Shown: positions 7,408 to 17,708, counted from the stretch's first letter. The stretch: 64,000 bases of DNA from Algoriphagus sp. A40 (GCF_002002735.1 NZ_MUNY01000053.1:124001-188000), one strand, 5' to 3'. Notes: generated by a model from the sequence alone, not told the origin. A program made the numbers and translations.

Positions 7408-10035
7408 TCAGAAAAGCCCCAGTTGTTCGTCTTCGTCTTTTTTGGGAGTCAGGTCAATCGTACTTCCGATTTCAAGTTCCTGATCTGTATCAGCTGCTTC
7501 AGCTTCCTCTGATTTTTCATCCACAGGTTCGCTTTCTGTTACTTTTTCAGATTGAATCAGAGATACTTCCTTGACAGGATAAGTACTTAACTTATTCCCG
7601 ATTGCCTTCCAGCCTTTCACATCGATCAGCATGTCCAGGTCATAATCCATCACTTCCTCCTCTTTTCCTTTGATCAAAGTGACTGAAACCTGCGGTTGAC
7701 TCACAGTCGAAACAATTTTCAGATAGGACTGCTTGTGGTCAGAGATGAAATTGAAGCGCTTATTGACCGTGGTGGTCTCGATTCCAAATCGCTTCACAAA
7801 GAAGGTCTTTGTCCCTCCGTCATAATAAATGGCAGAAATGATTTTCTTAAGATCAAACTTTTCGATCAAAACCACATCACCTGGCTCGTATCGGTTGGTC
7901 AGTTCAAAAGTGGTCAATTCGTAATCTCCATTTTTATAGCAAACCAAAATTTTGTCGTCTCCGAGAAAGTTACCGATGAGTTTTCCTCTTTGATCCGTAT
8001 TCAATCTCCCGACTACCACATCGTAGTAAATATTCAGTCCGCCAAGAGTAGACTTTCCTTCCATTTTGAACTGGATTTTCCGTACAGGATACTTGGTGAG
8101 AATATTTCCTCCGGCTCCTCTCCCTTTGATTTCAATTTCCGAAAAGTCGAAATCGAATACCTTGACTCTCGCTTTCGCCCCTTGGGTAAGATAAACCGTC
8201 ACAGTTTCGGCTTCAGCGTTTGGATTGGCTGTCAGATACATGACTTTGGTACCTTTGGTACCTTTGGTCAAGTCGTATTCCTTGTCGCGGGTGATCCCTC
8301 CTACCTGAAAGCGCTTTACCATCGATCTTCCTGAGGAACCTTCGAGGTAAATCAGGTTATAAGTCATTCGGTCGTCATTCTTGCGGAAAATGCCCACGTA
8401 CAAAATATCCTTGCCCATGAAGCCCTTTTCCTGAATTCTGGAAACCATAAACTTCCCATCCCGACGAATGACAATCACATCGTCCAAGTCAGAACAATCA
8501 CAGATGAATTCGTCCTTTTTCAAGCCCGAGCCTACAAATCCATCCACGCGGTTGACATAGAGTTTGGCATTGTTGGCAGCAACAACTGTCGCTTCGATCG
8601 TATCCAAAGCCCGGATTTCAGTCTTTCTCTCCCTGCCTTTTCCAAACTTATCCAGCAGGTTTTGGTAATATTTGATCGAGTATTCGGTCAGATGCTTCAG
8701 GTTGTAATTGACTTCCTTCAATTCTTCCTGAAGTCGCTTCATCAATTCATCTGCCTTGAAAGCATCAAACTTCGAAATTCTTTTGATCTTGATTTCAGTT
8801 AGACGAAGTAGATCTTCCTGAGTAATTTCTCTATAAAAATCCGGTTTGAATGGATCTAAACCTTTATCTATTGCCTCCAAAACTGCATCCCAAGTGGTAC
8901 ATTCTTCGATGTCCCGGTAAATGCGGTTTTCGATGAATATTTTTTCAAGAGAAGAGAAAAGTAATTTCTCCATCAACTCTGCCTTTCGGATTTCTAATTC
9001 CCTGCGAAGGAGGTCTTTGGTTTGCTTGGTATTGTATTCGAGGATTTGGTTTACGGTGAGAAAAACCGGTTTATCCTCAATGATTACACAGGCATTGGGA
9101 GAAATGGAAATCTCGCAATCGGTGAAAGCATAAAGTGCATCTATCGTCACATCAGGAGAAACTCCCGGAGCGAGCTGGATTTGGATTTCGACATCTTTTG
9201 CTGTGTTATCGACGACTTTTTTGATCTTGATCTTGCCTTTGTCGGTAGCTTTCAGGATTGAATCAATCAAAGAATCTGTGGTCGTTCCGTATGGAATCTC
9301 TTTGATTAACAATGTTTTGCTGTCTTCCTCCTCAATCCTTGCACGAACTTTAACTTTTCCTCCCCGGTGACCTTCATTGTATTCACTGAAGTCCGCCAAT
9401 CCGCCGGTGATAAAGTCAGGAAGGACATTGGATCTATTTCCTTTCAGAATTTCGATAGAGGCTTCGATCAGTTCGATGAAGTTGTGAGGGAGGATTTTGG
9501 TGGACAAACCCACAGCGATTCCTTCAACTCCCTGTGCCAAAAGAAGCGGGAATTTGACCGGAAGTGTGACTGGTTCACGCTTACGGCCATCATAGGAAAG
9601 TTGCCATTCTGTAGTTTGTGGATTGAAAACCACTTCCAAAGCAAACTTGGACAGGCGAGCTTCGATGTATCGCGCTGCAGCAGCTCCGTCACCAGTCCGG
9701 ACATCTCCCCAGTTACCTTGGGTTTCGATCAGGAGTTCCTTTTGGCCGAGATTGACGATTGCATCCCCGATGGATTGATCTCCATGAGGGTGATACTGCA
9801 TGGATTGGCCGATGATGTTAGCGACCTTGTTGAAGCGGCCATCATCCATCTCCTTCATGGCATGCATTATCCTCCGCTGCACAGGTTTGAGGCCATCTTC
9901 GATAGCCGGAACTGCCCGCTCCAGAATCACATAAGAGGCATAATCCAAAAACCAATCCTTGTACATGCCAGTCACCGGCACGGAAGTGTGCAGACTTTCG
10001 TCTGCTCCATCAGCTAACTTATTTTCGTCACTCAT
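7408..10035 (-). CDS. parC: DNA topoisomerase IV subunit A
   Basis: 875 residues. The breakage-reunion domain contains HPHGDQSIGDA (residues 82-92, equivalent to the quinolone-resistance region) and the catalytic Tyr123 in AAARYIEARLS. The C-terminal beta-pinwheel (roughly 520-800) lacks a canonical gyrase box, and the acidic tail ends in DEDEQLGLF. Together with ParE it decatenates chromosomes. Called ParC rather than GyrA because its partner directly upstream is ParE-like, the standard Bacteroidota arrangement. Confidence 0.93.
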   Translation of the reverse strand: MSDENKLADGADESLHTSVPVTGMYKDWFLDYASYVILERAVPAIEDGLKPVQRRIMHAMKEMDDGRFNKVANIIGQSMQYHPHGDQSIGDAIVNLGQKELLIETQGNWGDVRTGDGAAAARYIEARLSKFALEVVFNPQTTEWQLSYDGRKREPVTLPVKFPLLLAQGVEGIAVGLSTKILPHNFIELIEASIEILKGNRSNVLPDFITGGLADFSEYNEGHRGGKVKVRARIEEEDSKTLLIKEIPYGTTTDSLIDSILKATDKGKIKIKKVVDNTAKDVEIQIQLAPGVSPDVTIDALYAFTDCEISISPNACVIIEDKPVFLTVNQILEYNTKQTKDLLRRELEIRKAELMEKLLFSSLEKIFIENRIYRDIEECTTWDAVLEAIDKGLDPFKPDFYREITQEDLLRLTEIKIKRISKFDAFKADELMKRLQEELKEVNYNLKHLTEYSIKYYQNLLDKFGKGRERKTEIRALDTIEATVVAANNAKLYVNRVDGFVGSGLKKDEFICDCSDLDDVIVIRRDGKFMVSRIQEKGFMGKDILYVGIFRKNDDRMTYNLIYLEGSSGRSMVKRFQVGGITRDKEYDLTKGTKGTKVMYLTANPNAEAETVTVYLTQGAKARVKVFDFDFSEIEIKGRGAGGNILTKYPVRKIQFKMEGKSTLGGLNIYYDVVVGRLNTDQRGKLIGNFLGDDKILVCYKNGDYELTTFELTNRYEPGDVVLIEKFDLKKIISAIYYDGGTKTFFVKRFGIETTTVNKRFNFISDHKQSYLKIVSTVSQPQVSVTLIKGKEEEVMDYDLDMLIDVKGWKAIGNKLSTYPVKEVSLIQSEKVTESEPVDEKSEEAEAADTDQELEIGSTIDLTPKKDEDEQLGLF

Positions 10036-10168
10036 TTACACAATCCAATTTTGATAAATGTAAGTGGTCAATCAGACCAGACTTACTGAAAACCTATTTC
10101 CAAGCAGGAAATAATCATTTGAAACTTTGATTTTCAACTATTTAGGAAACTGCGATTTTGCCCCAAAA

Positions 10169-12076
10169 TCAAGCTGCTTCACTTTCTGCCTCTTTTTCGA
10201 CTTCCTCAGCTTTTCTTGGATCTTCCAAGGCCAGATCTTTTTCGATCTTGAGATTGTCGATGATAAAATTCTGCCGATCCGGTGTATTCTTACCCATGTA
10301 GAATGTTAACAGATCAGAAATCTTGGTTTCCTTGTTCAGAATGATCGGTTCGAGGCGGATATCTTCTCCGATGAAGGTTCCGAATTCCTCAGGCGAAATT
10401 TCTCCCAAACCCTTAAATCGGGTGATTTCTGGCTTACTTCCAAGTTTATGAATTGCCCGCTGCCGCTCCTCGTCCGTGTAGCAATAGATGGTTTCCTTCT
10501 TGTTTCTCACCCGAAAAAGTGGAGTATCCAAAATGAACAAATGCCCATTTTTCACCAAATCAGGGAAAAACTGAAGAAAATACGTCATGATCAACAAGCG
10601 GATGTGCATCCCATCCACATCGGCATCCGTGGCGATCACAATTTTGCGATAGCGGAGATTTTCGATTCCGTCTTCAATATTAAGGGCATGCTGAAGCAGG
10701 TTGAATTCCTCGTTTTCATACACCACTTTTTTGGTCATCCCAAAGCAGTTGAGCGGCTTACCCCGAAGTGAAAATACTGCCTGAGTCTGCACATCACGCG
10801 ATTTGGTGATGGAGCCTGACGCTGAATCACCTTCGGTAATGAAGAGCATGGAATTGTTTTTGGCATCTTCATTAGCCTTGGGATCGTCGTAATGTACCCG
10901 ACAATCTCTCAACTTTTTGTTATGGAGGTTGGCTTTTTTGGCCCGCTCGTTTGCCAGTTTTTTAATGCCGGAGATTTCTTTTCTTTCCCGCTCCGATTGC
11001 AAAATCCGCTTCAAAAGCGCATCTGCAACTGCTGGATTTTTGTGCAGGTAATTGTCCAGCTCAGTTTTGATGAAGTCATTGACAAAAGTTCGGAGAGTGG
11101 GCCCATCCGGTCCAACACTCTGGGAACCCAACTTGGTCTTGGTTTGGGATTCAAAAACGGGTTCCTGGACACGCACTGCAATTGCTGCTACGACAGATTG
11201 CCGCACATCGGATGCGTCAAAGTCTTTCTTATAAAACTCCCGGATGGTCTTGACAATGGCCTCACGGAAAGCCGCCAAGTGAGTTCCGCCCTGAGTAGTA
11301 TATTGCCCATTTACGAAGGAATAATACTCTTCACCGTACGAACCTGAGTGGGTGATCGCCACTTCGATATCATTGCCCTTGATATGAATGATCGGGTATC
11401 GGATGCTTTCCTCGTCGACTTTGTTGGAAAGGAGGTCATATAGACCACGGTCAGAGAAAAATTTCTTTCCGTTGAAATTGATTGTTAGGCCGGCATTCAG
11501 GTAGGCATAGTTCCATATCTGATTTTCGAGATATTCCGGAATGAAATGGTAATTTTTGAAAATCGACACATCAGGTGAGAAAATGATCTTGGTGCCATTT
11601 CTGTCAGAAGATGTTCCAATTGCAGGATCATTGACCAAAATTCCTTTTTCGAATTCAGCCATTTTGGTTTGTCCATCCCTAAAAGACTGAACCCGGAAAA
11701 AATCCGAAAGCGCGTTTACAGCCTTAGTACCGACTCCATTCAGACCAACTGATTTTTGAAAAGCTCCAGAGTCGTATTTGCCTCCGGTATTGATTTTGGA
11801 TACGCAGTCAATGACTTTGCCCAAAGGAATCCCGCGGCCATAATCACGGACTTCAACTTTATGTTCGGAGATTTTCACATCAATATTTCGTCCATAGCCC
11901 ATCATGTGCTCATCGATGGAATTGTCCAGAATTTCTTTGACAAGCACATAAATACCGTCATCCTGGGCGCTTCCGTCTCCCAACTTTCCAATATACATCC
12001 CGGGTCGGAGACGGATATGCTCTCTCCAATCCAGGGACTTGATGCTGTCTTCTGTATATTTAACTGGTTCTGCCAT
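10169..12076 (-). CDS. parE: DNA topoisomerase IV subunit B
   Basis: 635 residues. The GHKL ATPase region has [10 protein letters not shown] (metal Asn) and GRGIPLG near residues 48-85. The Toprim region has [10 protein letters not shown] and [11 protein letters not shown], whose acidic residues bind metal. The length is the short ParE size rather than the longer GyrB. ATP-driven partner of ParC, whose gene follows after 133 bp on the same strand; that gap holds no recognised feature. The 164-residue membrane protein gene ends 9 bp upstream of the start. Confidence 0.95.
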   Translation of the reverse strand: MAEPVKYTEDSIKSLDWREHIRLRPGMYIGKLGDGSAQDDGIYVLVKEILDNSIDEHMMGYGRNIDVKISEHKVEVRDYGRGIPLGKVIDCVSKINTGGKYDSGAFQKSVGLNGVGTKAVNALSDFFRVQSFRDGQTKMAEFEKGILVNDPAIGTSSDRNGTKIIFSPDVSIFKNYHFIPEYLENQIWNYAYLNAGLTINFNGKKFFSDRGLYDLLSNKVDEESIRYPIIHIKGNDIEVAITHSGSYGEEYYSFVNGQYTTQGGTHLAAFREAIVKTIREFYKKDFDASDVRQSVVAAIAVRVQEPVFESQTKTKLGSQSVGPDGPTLRTFVNDFIKTELDNYLHKNPAVADALLKRILQSERERKEISGIKKLANERAKKANLHNKKLRDCRVHYDDPKANEDAKNNSMLFITEGDSASGSITKSRDVQTQAVFSLRGKPLNCFGMTKKVVYENEEFNLLQHALNIEDGIENLRYRKIVIATDADVDGMHIRLLIMTYFLQFFPDLVKNGHLFILDTPLFRVRNKKETIYCYTDEERQRAIHKLGSKPEITRFKGLGEISPEEFGTFIGEDIRLEPIILNKETKISDLLTFYMGKNTPDRQNFIIDNLKIEKDLALEDPRKAEEVEKEAESEAA

Positions 12077-12085
12077 AATGCACGA

Positions 12086-12580
12086 TTAAACTCCTTTTTG
12101 AACTTGTTTGAATTTTCCCACCAACAGGACAAATAACCCAATGACCCACACTGCCAACAAGGCTGGCATCAGGTAAAAGAAAAAGTTGAACTGGCTAGAG
12201 GCTATGACCTCCTGGTTGTTGATAGAATGGACAAAAAACACCAATAATGCCAAACTCATATTAATTATCCCTCCGAAAGAATAAAACCAAGTAAGGAAGT
12301 AATCCCGGAAAGGATCACCGATTGGGAAAATTCGGTGTAGTTTCTTGTTGGTTTTGGTCTCAAGCGACTTGGGAGGGTAAAGTGTGACAGCATTCAAAAT
12401 CAGAAATGCAGCTATCATCCCATAAAAAAATGTCCCTTTTTCCCATATCCGGTTGACTGAACCGCTGTCGTCGATACTGAGACCAACTGTCTCAGAGAGT
12501 GCAGAATAGAAGTATAATAGAAAGAAAACGAAAAGCAGAATACTCAAAAAGTAGAATGCTTTTCCAAACCTGTAATACAT
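12086..12580 (-). CDS. Four-helix membrane protein of unknown function
   Basis: 164 residues with four hydrophobic segments (about 10-30, 50-70, 92-118 and 130-155), so an inner-membrane protein. No enzymatic motif or named family recognised. The gene lies 9 bp upstream of parE and is probably co-transcribed with it; a possible promoter (minus-strand TTTG then TATATTAG) is visible at about 12603-12632. The linkage to topoisomerase IV may only reflect shared housekeeping expression. Confidence 0.65.
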   Translation of the reverse strand: MYYRFGKAFYFLSILLFVFFLLYFYSALSETVGLSIDDSGSVNRIWEKGTFFYGMIAAFLILNAVTLYPPKSLETKTNKKLHRIFPIGDPFRDYFLTWFYSFGGIINMSLALLVFFVHSINNQEVIASSQFNFFFYLMPALLAVWVIGLFVLLVGKFKQVQKGV

Positions 12581-12805
12581 GTGAGTGATTGATTGAACGT
12601 GCTAATATAACCGATTTGGATAAACCAAAGGAGATTCCGAAGTGTTCCAAGATGGGATAAATCTGACAGTTTCATTCGGAGATTTTCCAATCTCATGAAA
12701 TTCAGTATTCTGCCAAAAATCCTGGGTCAGAAAATTTAATCCCTTTCATGATTTTGCAATAGCATCAATTTTTGAGCCCATCTTTGCAGCCTAATTTGAA
12801 AGATC

Positions 12806-13192
12806 ATGCGAATATTCAGTTTCCTTTTTTCCTTTTTTGCTTTAGGCTTGATTGTATCCTGCAGCGGTCCAGTTGATGCCGGAAAAGTCAATCTGGAAAA
12901 CTGGAAATCTGACCGGGATGGCTGCAAAGGCCTAAGAATGCAGGAAATCGAAGAATTCAAAGCCATTAAAAACAACTTTTTGGGAGCGGACAATCAGGCT
13001 TTGATCAAGACATTTGGCCGACCTGATCGGGTAGATTTGATTGACAAAAGCCAAAGTTTTTTCTTCTATTTCCTTGAACCCAGTGGGGATTGTCCTGGGG
13101 TAGAAAGCGAAAAAGAACCCCTGAGAGTTCTTTTTCGGATGAATGCAGTAAGTAAAGTGTCTGAGGTAACTATTACAACCCTGAACCCATAA
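12806..13192 (+). CDS. Small lipoprotein of unknown function
   Basis: 128 residues with a lipoprotein signal (MRIFSFLFSFFALGLIVSC, lipidated Cys19). The mature part has two further Cys, one in DGCKG and one in GDCPG, that could form a disulfide, and the segment LIKTFGRPDRVDLID resembles the small SmpA/OmlA (BamE-like) folds. That resemblance is weak and is inference only. The last 20 bp overlap the end of the convergent ROK kinase gene. Confidence 0.65.
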   Translation: MRIFSFLFSFFALGLIVSCSGPVDAGKVNLENWKSDRDGCKGLRMQEIEEFKAIKNNFLGADNQALIKTFGRPDRVDLIDKSQSFFFYFLEPSGDCPGVESEKEPLRVLFRMNAVSKVSEVTITTLNP

Positions 13193-14105
13193 AGCACAGC
13201 GCGGCTGCGCCTAATGTGCCTGCATTGTTTTCCAAGGTGGCTTTTTTCAAGCGGAGGTCTTTGACATAATACGGACTCAAATACTTTCTGGTATTATGAT
13301 CAATGGTGGGCATCATAAATTCCAAGCCAGCTGAAATCCCGCCCCCAAAATAGACATCAGTAACATCAAGGATTCGGACTGTAGAAACGATCGCTTCGCT
13401 CAAAATCTCTCCAACTTCTTTGAATACCATCAGGGAAACTTCGTTTCCGGTTTTGGCGGTATCGACCAAAAGGTGTGTTCCAAGTTCTTTTCCGATCAAT
13501 TCCCCTGCTTTTTCAGGATAAGCAGCAATCAGGTTGTCCATGATTTTAAGGATGCCATTTCTGCCGATCAAATTTTCCAAACCCGCATTTCCTCTGGAAA
13601 GCATATGACCCATTTCCAGGGCATTTCCGCGGGATCCTTTGAAAACCTGTCCATCCAAAACCAATGCGCTCCCGATTCCGGTGCCCATTGTAATGAAAAG
13701 GAAGTTTTCTGCCACCTCACCTTTGCCATAATAAAACTCACCAATGGCGGCTGCAGCAGCATCATTTTCCATGTAAAACTCATGGTTTGGATAATTCTCC
13801 AAAAGTCCGGCTTTAAGGGCAAAGCCGTTCAAATCAGGAATAGCAGGGATTTCAAGTGGTGTAGTTCGATCTTTTGTGATCATTCCGGGAAGACCTATTC
13901 CTACTTTTCCAACTTCAGGATACTTTTTAAGGTATTTTCCAAGGCCATCGATAAAACACTTTCCGAAACCGTCAGGATGATCTCTGTAGGGTGTAGTGTC
14001 TTCTTTTTGGAAGTCCAAAATTTTGCCTTCCTTATCTACCAGTCCAATCTTCAGGTGAGTACCTCCGACATCCACTCCCAGAAATTGAGAATCCTGCTTG
14101 CTCAT
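13173..14105 (-). CDS. ROK-family sugar kinase without the zinc-binding cysteines
   Basis: 310 residues. The ROK/ASKHA phosphate motif FLGVDVGGTHLKIGLVD is at the N-terminus, the catalytic base Asp is in MENDAAAAAIGE (near residue 118), and the adenosine motif GTGIGSALV follows. ROK sugar kinases normally carry GHxxxx then CxCGxxGC; here the equivalent reads EMGHMLSRGNAGLENLIG with the His but no cysteines. It probably phosphorylates glucose or an amino sugar in the cytoplasm; the substrate cannot be decided. Convergent 20-bp overlap with the lipoprotein gene. Confidence 0.85.
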   Translation of the reverse strand: MSKQDSQFLGVDVGGTHLKIGLVDKEGKILDFQKEDTTPYRDHPDGFGKCFIDGLGKYLKKYPEVGKVGIGLPGMITKDRTTPLEIPAIPDLNGFALKAGLLENYPNHEFYMENDAAAAAIGEFYYGKGEVAENFLFITMGTGIGSALVLDGQVFKGSRGNALEMGHMLSRGNAGLENLIGRNGILKIMDNLIAAYPEKAGELIGKELGTHLLVDTAKTGNEVSLMVFKEVGEILSEAIVSTVRILDVTDVYFGGGISAGLEFMMPTIDHNTRKYLSPYYVKDLRLKKATLENNAGTLGAAALCFMGSGL

Positions 14106-14150
14106 AGTGTTATTTATAGGTTTGATTGTTAAAAAAGCAAAAGAAAGGGA

Positions 14151-14645
14151 TTACTTCCTATATTCTTTGCCGATCTCATAAAAAATTTTGAGAACAGCAG
14201 GACAGACCAGGGTATTTTTCAAAGAGAGGTCCAATATCCCAAGCATATTTTTCCGATTGGTGTGAGGATATTCCCGGCAAGCTTTAGGTCGATCCTCGTA
14301 CACAAGGCACTTATTGTCAGCACCTAAAAATGAGCAGGGAGCGGATTTAAGAACGTAATCCCCATCAGAATCCCGGTACAGGTATTCATCGATAAATTCA
14401 CTGCTTTTCATCCGAAAAGTTTTGGAGAGGCGATCGATATCGGTTTGAATAAAAATCGGACTTGTCGTTTTACAGCAATTGGCGCAATCCAAGCAGTCAA
14501 TTTCTAGAAAAGCCTCCTCTTGAAGTTGATGAAAAGTTGAATCCAGATCCCTGGGCTTGGTCTTTTTGAGTTTTTCCTTCAGTTTTTTATTTGCCGGAAA
14601 ATCTGACTTGCAATCTCTGGAAAATTTTTCTAGGTCGATTTTCAA
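14151..14645 (-). CDS. YkgJ-type cysteine-cluster protein
   Basis: 164 residues with the pattern CLDCANCCK near residue 44, then CSFLGADNKCLVYEDRPKACREYP and a late Cys in NTLVCPAVL. This spacing is the CxxCxxCC cluster of the YkgJ family, thought to bind a metal or Fe-S centre; the biochemical role is not established. The start is TTG at 14645; no in-frame ATG lies nearby upstream and the first internal ATG would remove the first cysteines. Transcribed toward the ROK kinase gene, which starts 46 bp further on. Confidence 0.82.
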   Translation of the reverse strand: MKIDLEKFSRDCKSDFPANKKLKEKLKKTKPRDLDSTFHQLQEEAFLEIDCLDCANCCKTTSPIFIQTDIDRLSKTFRMKSSEFIDEYLYRDSDGDYVLKSAPCSFLGADNKCLVYEDRPKACREYPHTNRKNMLGILDLSLKNTLVCPAVLKIFYEIGKEYRK

Positions 14646-14715
14646 TTTTACAAACGGTTGAATTTCAAATATTTATAATTTTTCCCTATCTTATTATAAA
14701 CTAAACCCAAATCCC

Positions 14716-15075
14716 ATGAGAGTCCATCCATCTGAACTATATTTCTATCATAGTTCCGCCCAGTCAAATGATAAACAAACCAAGGCTTATGCCAAGTCAC
14801 TGACAAAATTCGTCAATGAAATAGACGTCATCAATGAGCCCATCACAGCAACAAAGTGGAATGAAATTTTGGGCATGCTTGAGCTGAGGCCGAAAGATTT
14901 ACTCAACCGATCCCATCCAGACTATCAAAACCAGATAGCAGGGAAAGACTGGGATGATGAAGGTTGGATAAATATCCTGGTGAAATTTCCGCATTTGATT
15001 TCGAGTCCTATTGCTATCTATAAAAATAAGGCGGTTTTCTGCAAAACTCCCACTGATATCCTCAAGCTCGATTAA
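14716..15075 (+). CDS. ArsC/Spx-like thioredoxin-fold protein lacking the active cysteine
   Basis: 119 residues with the overall plan of the ArsC family: an N-terminal strand LYFYHSSAQSNDKQTKAYA, a middle LLNRSHPDYQ segment and a C-terminal FPHLISSPIAIYKNKAVFCKTP like the 'HPxLLxRPI' stretch of arsenate reductases. The position of the catalytic Cys (usually HNPRCSKS) reads HSSAQSND, with Gln where Cys is expected. It is therefore unlikely to reduce arsenate and may be a regulatory or binding protein. The last 4 bp overlap the convergent S1 protein gene. Confidence 0.75.
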   Translation: MRVHPSELYFYHSSAQSNDKQTKAYAKSLTKFVNEIDVINEPITATKWNEILGMLELRPKDLLNRSHPDYQNQIAGKDWDDEGWINILVKFPHLISSPIAIYKNKAVFCKTPTDILKLD

Positions 15076-15905
15076 TCTCTGCTTACAGAAATTCCGTCAG
15101 GACCGATTATTATTTGCCTGGCTTTGAACAACTGTCCAATGCACTGCTTGAAATGCTTCTTGGACATTCCCAAAGTGGCCTGAATTTCAGCCGGGTCTGA
15201 TTTGTCATGGAGCGGCAAAAATCCCTTTTCTTCCAAAATAGCCAGGATTTTTTCTGAACCTTCGTCGTATTTGACTCTGCCGGCAGGCAAAATCTGAAGG
15301 TCAATCTTGCCATCATCACGTCTCTTTTTCACCCAAAGTTTCCGCACAGACCCTATTTCCAGAGGCTGAAAAACCTCATTGGCAAAAATCAAACCCTCGT
15401 ATCGATCCTCCAGCAAAACCTTGTAGCCAAGGTCAGTTTTCTCAAAAATCAATCCTTCTACTTCAATTCCGGGCTCGTAGTCCATTGGTGCCGGATCGAT
15501 AAAATCTCGGTATTTAGTAACTCCTATGAGTCGGCTGGATCGAAAATCCACACAAACTTTCACTAGGTATTTCTGACCCTGAGTCATTGGTTTGGCCATT
15601 TCTCCATTCGGAACAAAGAGATCCTTGGGCAAGTCCCAATCCATAAAAGCACCAAATTTGGTTACTTCCTTGGCTTCCATTACAGCAAAATCGTCCAACA
15701 TTGCATTTGGCTTTTGCGTCACTGCAACCGGTCTGTCTTCGCTGTCGGTGTAGACGAATACTTCCACCTCATCCCCTTCTTTTTCTTCTCCTTTGAGGTA
15801 GCCTTTAGGCAAAAGCACTTCTCCCCCATCGCTCAAAGCTAGATAAGCTCCAAAATCAGTGAATCGATTTATTGACAGTTTGCTGATCAGACCAAGTTCT
15901 TTCAT
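15072..15905 (-). CDS. S1-like RNA-binding protein of the CvfB/YitL family
   Basis: 277 residues. It contains three successive S1/OB-type barrels (about 1-65, 70-140 and 140-212), with segments such as FTDFGAYLAL, VTKFGAFMDW and YEGLIFANE, and a C-terminal winged-helix-like domain (KILAILEEKG through LGMSKKHFKQCIGQLFKARQI). This is the CvfB architecture, an RNA-binding protein affecting virulence or growth genes in Firmicutes; targets here are unknown. Starts at ATG 15905, alone on its strand. Confidence 0.85.
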   Translation of the reverse strand: MKELGLISKLSINRFTDFGAYLALSDGGEVLLPKGYLKGEEKEGDEVEVFVYTDSEDRPVAVTQKPNAMLDDFAVMEAKEVTKFGAFMDWDLPKDLFVPNGEMAKPMTQGQKYLVKVCVDFRSSRLIGVTKYRDFIDPAPMDYEPGIEVEGLIFEKTDLGYKVLLEDRYEGLIFANEVFQPLEIGSVRKLWVKKRRDDGKIDLQILPAGRVKYDEGSEKILAILEEKGFLPLHDKSDPAEIQATLGMSKKHFKQCIGQLFKARQIIIGPDGISVSRD

Positions 15906-16173
15906 ATGATATTATATATTTTCAAAGGCCATATGGAATCTCGGAAAGATGAAATTCATTTTGATGTGTCCCTTGCATGACCCTCGATTTCATAGTTCAA
16001 AGGTATGGATTAATCGATAGGCGTCATCGCCTTTTTTCTGACAACCAAAGTCGGGAAAGCAAGGTTTGAATTGGAATTGGATGCACTTAGACTTAGTTTT
16101 GACTGAATCAAAAATGGCGGATTCGCCAAACAAAACCCAAATCATAACGCTTTTCACTCGTAATCAAAGATTT

Positions 16174-17073
16174 ATGAAATCAATCTCAGTCATAGGTTCA
16201 GGTACAATGGGAAATGGCATCGCCCATGTCTTTTCCCAACATGGCTATGATGTAGCACTTGTCGATATCAAGGGTGAATTTTTGGAGAAAGCTTTGACAA
16301 CGATTTCTAAAAACATGGACAGACAAGTGTCCAAAGGAACAATTTCCCAAGAGGAAAAAGATGTTTCCATGTCCCGGATTTCCACTTTTACCAGTCTGGA
16401 AGAAGGAGTGAAAAAAGCAGATCTGGTAGTGGAGGCTGCTACTGAAAACCTGAATTTGAAACTGGATATTTTTCGTCAGCTGGATCAATTTTCTCCAGAA
16501 AAAGCCATCCTCGCTTCCAACACTTCCTCCATTTCCATCACCAAAATCGCCGCAGTTACCAAGCGTCCGACTCAGGTGATCGGGATGCACTTCATGAATC
16601 CGGTGCCAGTAATGAAACTGGTCGAAGTCATCCGAGGTTATTCAACCTCAAATGAGGTGACCAGATTGGTCATGGATCTATCCCGGAATCTTTCCAAAGA
16701 TCCCGTAGAAGTAAATGATTATCCGGGCTTCGTGGCAAACCGAATCCTGATGCCGATGATCAATGAGGCCATTTACAGCCTATATGAAGGTGTGGCTGGG
16801 GTTGATGAAATCGATACCGTCATGAAGCTGGGAATGGCTCATCCGATGGGACCTCTTCAACTTGCGGATTTTATTGGCTTGGATGTGTGTTTATCGATTT
16901 TGAGAGTGCTTCAGGAAGGCTTCGGAAATCCGAAATACGCCCCTTGCCCGCTTTTGGTCAATGTGGTGGAAGCAGGTTTCAAAGGTGTCAAAACCGGTGA
17001 AGGATTCTACAAATACACTCCTGGCAGCAAGGATTTGGTTGTAGCACCAAGGTTCTCAAAATCAATAGGGTAA
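16174..17073 (+). CDS. 3-hydroxyacyl-CoA (3-hydroxybutyryl-CoA) dehydrogenase
   Basis: 299 residues from ATG 16174; the frame extends upstream but those residues are not protein-like. The Rossmann motif is VIGSGTMGNGIA. The catalytic His region is VIGMHFMNPVPVMKLVEVI (His near residue 140), followed by PGFVANRILMPMINEA and the C-terminal helical domain with MGPLQLADFIGLDV. It oxidises (S)-3-hydroxybutyryl-CoA with NAD(P), in fatty-acid or butyrate-type metabolism. The deoxynucleoside kinase gene follows after 4 bp, so the two are co-transcribed. Confidence 0.92.
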   Translation: MKSISVIGSGTMGNGIAHVFSQHGYDVALVDIKGEFLEKALTTISKNMDRQVSKGTISQEEKDVSMSRISTFTSLEEGVKKADLVVEAATENLNLKLDIFRQLDQFSPEKAILASNTSSISITKIAAVTKRPTQVIGMHFMNPVPVMKLVEVIRGYSTSNEVTRLVMDLSRNLSKDPVEVNDYPGFVANRILMPMINEAIYSLYEGVAGVDEIDTVMKLGMAHPMGPLQLADFIGLDVCLSILRVLQEGFGNPKYAPCPLLVNVVEAGFKGVKTGEGFYKYTPGSKDLVVAPRFSKSIG

Positions 17074-17077
17074 GCTC

Positions 17078-17695
17078 ATGCATTTAGCAGTATCAGGAAA
17101 TATCGGGAGCGGGAAAACCACCCTCACCGAAAAACTTGCCAAGCACTATGGCTGGAAAGCGGAATTTGAATCTGTGGATCAAAATCCATATTTGCCCGAT
17201 TTCTATGAGGACATGAAGCGCTGGGCATTTCATCTGCAGGTTTACTTTTTGAATTCCAGGTACAATCAGATCCGAAAAATCCAGGAAAGTCCAATCTCTA
17301 CCATCCAGGATCGTACGATCTATGAAGATGCCTACATTTTTGCGGCAAACCTGTACAAAAGCAAACTCATGACTGAGCGGGATTATTGGAATTACAGAAG
17401 CCTTTTTGATTCCATGATTACCCATGTTAAGGCTCCTGATTTGCTTATTTATTTAAAAGCTGACATTCCAAAACTGGTCGGTCAAATCGAGAAACGAGGT
17501 CGCTCTTACGAAACGGCTATGCGGATCGACTACCTCAAAAACCTGAATTCCCATTACGAAGAATGGATCGGAGGATACCAGGAAGGTAAACTCCTGATTG
17601 TGGATGTCAACAATCTGGACTTTGTGGAAAGACCGGAAGATTTCTCTTTTATTGTTGAAAAAATCGAGCGGGAGATGTTTGGGCTATTTGCCTGA
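17078..17695 (+). CDS. Deoxynucleoside kinase
   Basis: 205 residues. The P-loop GNIGSGKTT is at residues 7-15, the DRT motif in IQDRTIYEDA near residue 78, and the lid arginines in EKRGRSYE. These are the hallmarks of the dCK/dGK-type kinase family that phosphorylates deoxyadenosine or deoxyguanosine for nucleotide salvage. Cytoplasmic. Four bp after the dehydrogenase gene; a hairpin follows the stop. Confidence 0.92.
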   Translation: MHLAVSGNIGSGKTTLTEKLAKHYGWKAEFESVDQNPYLPDFYEDMKRWAFHLQVYFLNSRYNQIRKIQESPISTIQDRTIYEDAYIFAANLYKSKLMTERDYWNYRSLFDSMITHVKAPDLLIYLKADIPKLVGQIEKRGRSYETAMRIDYLKNLNSHYEEWIGGYQEGKLLIVDVNNLDFVERPEDFSFIVEKIEREMFGLFA

Positions 17696-17708
17696 TTTGA
17701 AATTTCAG

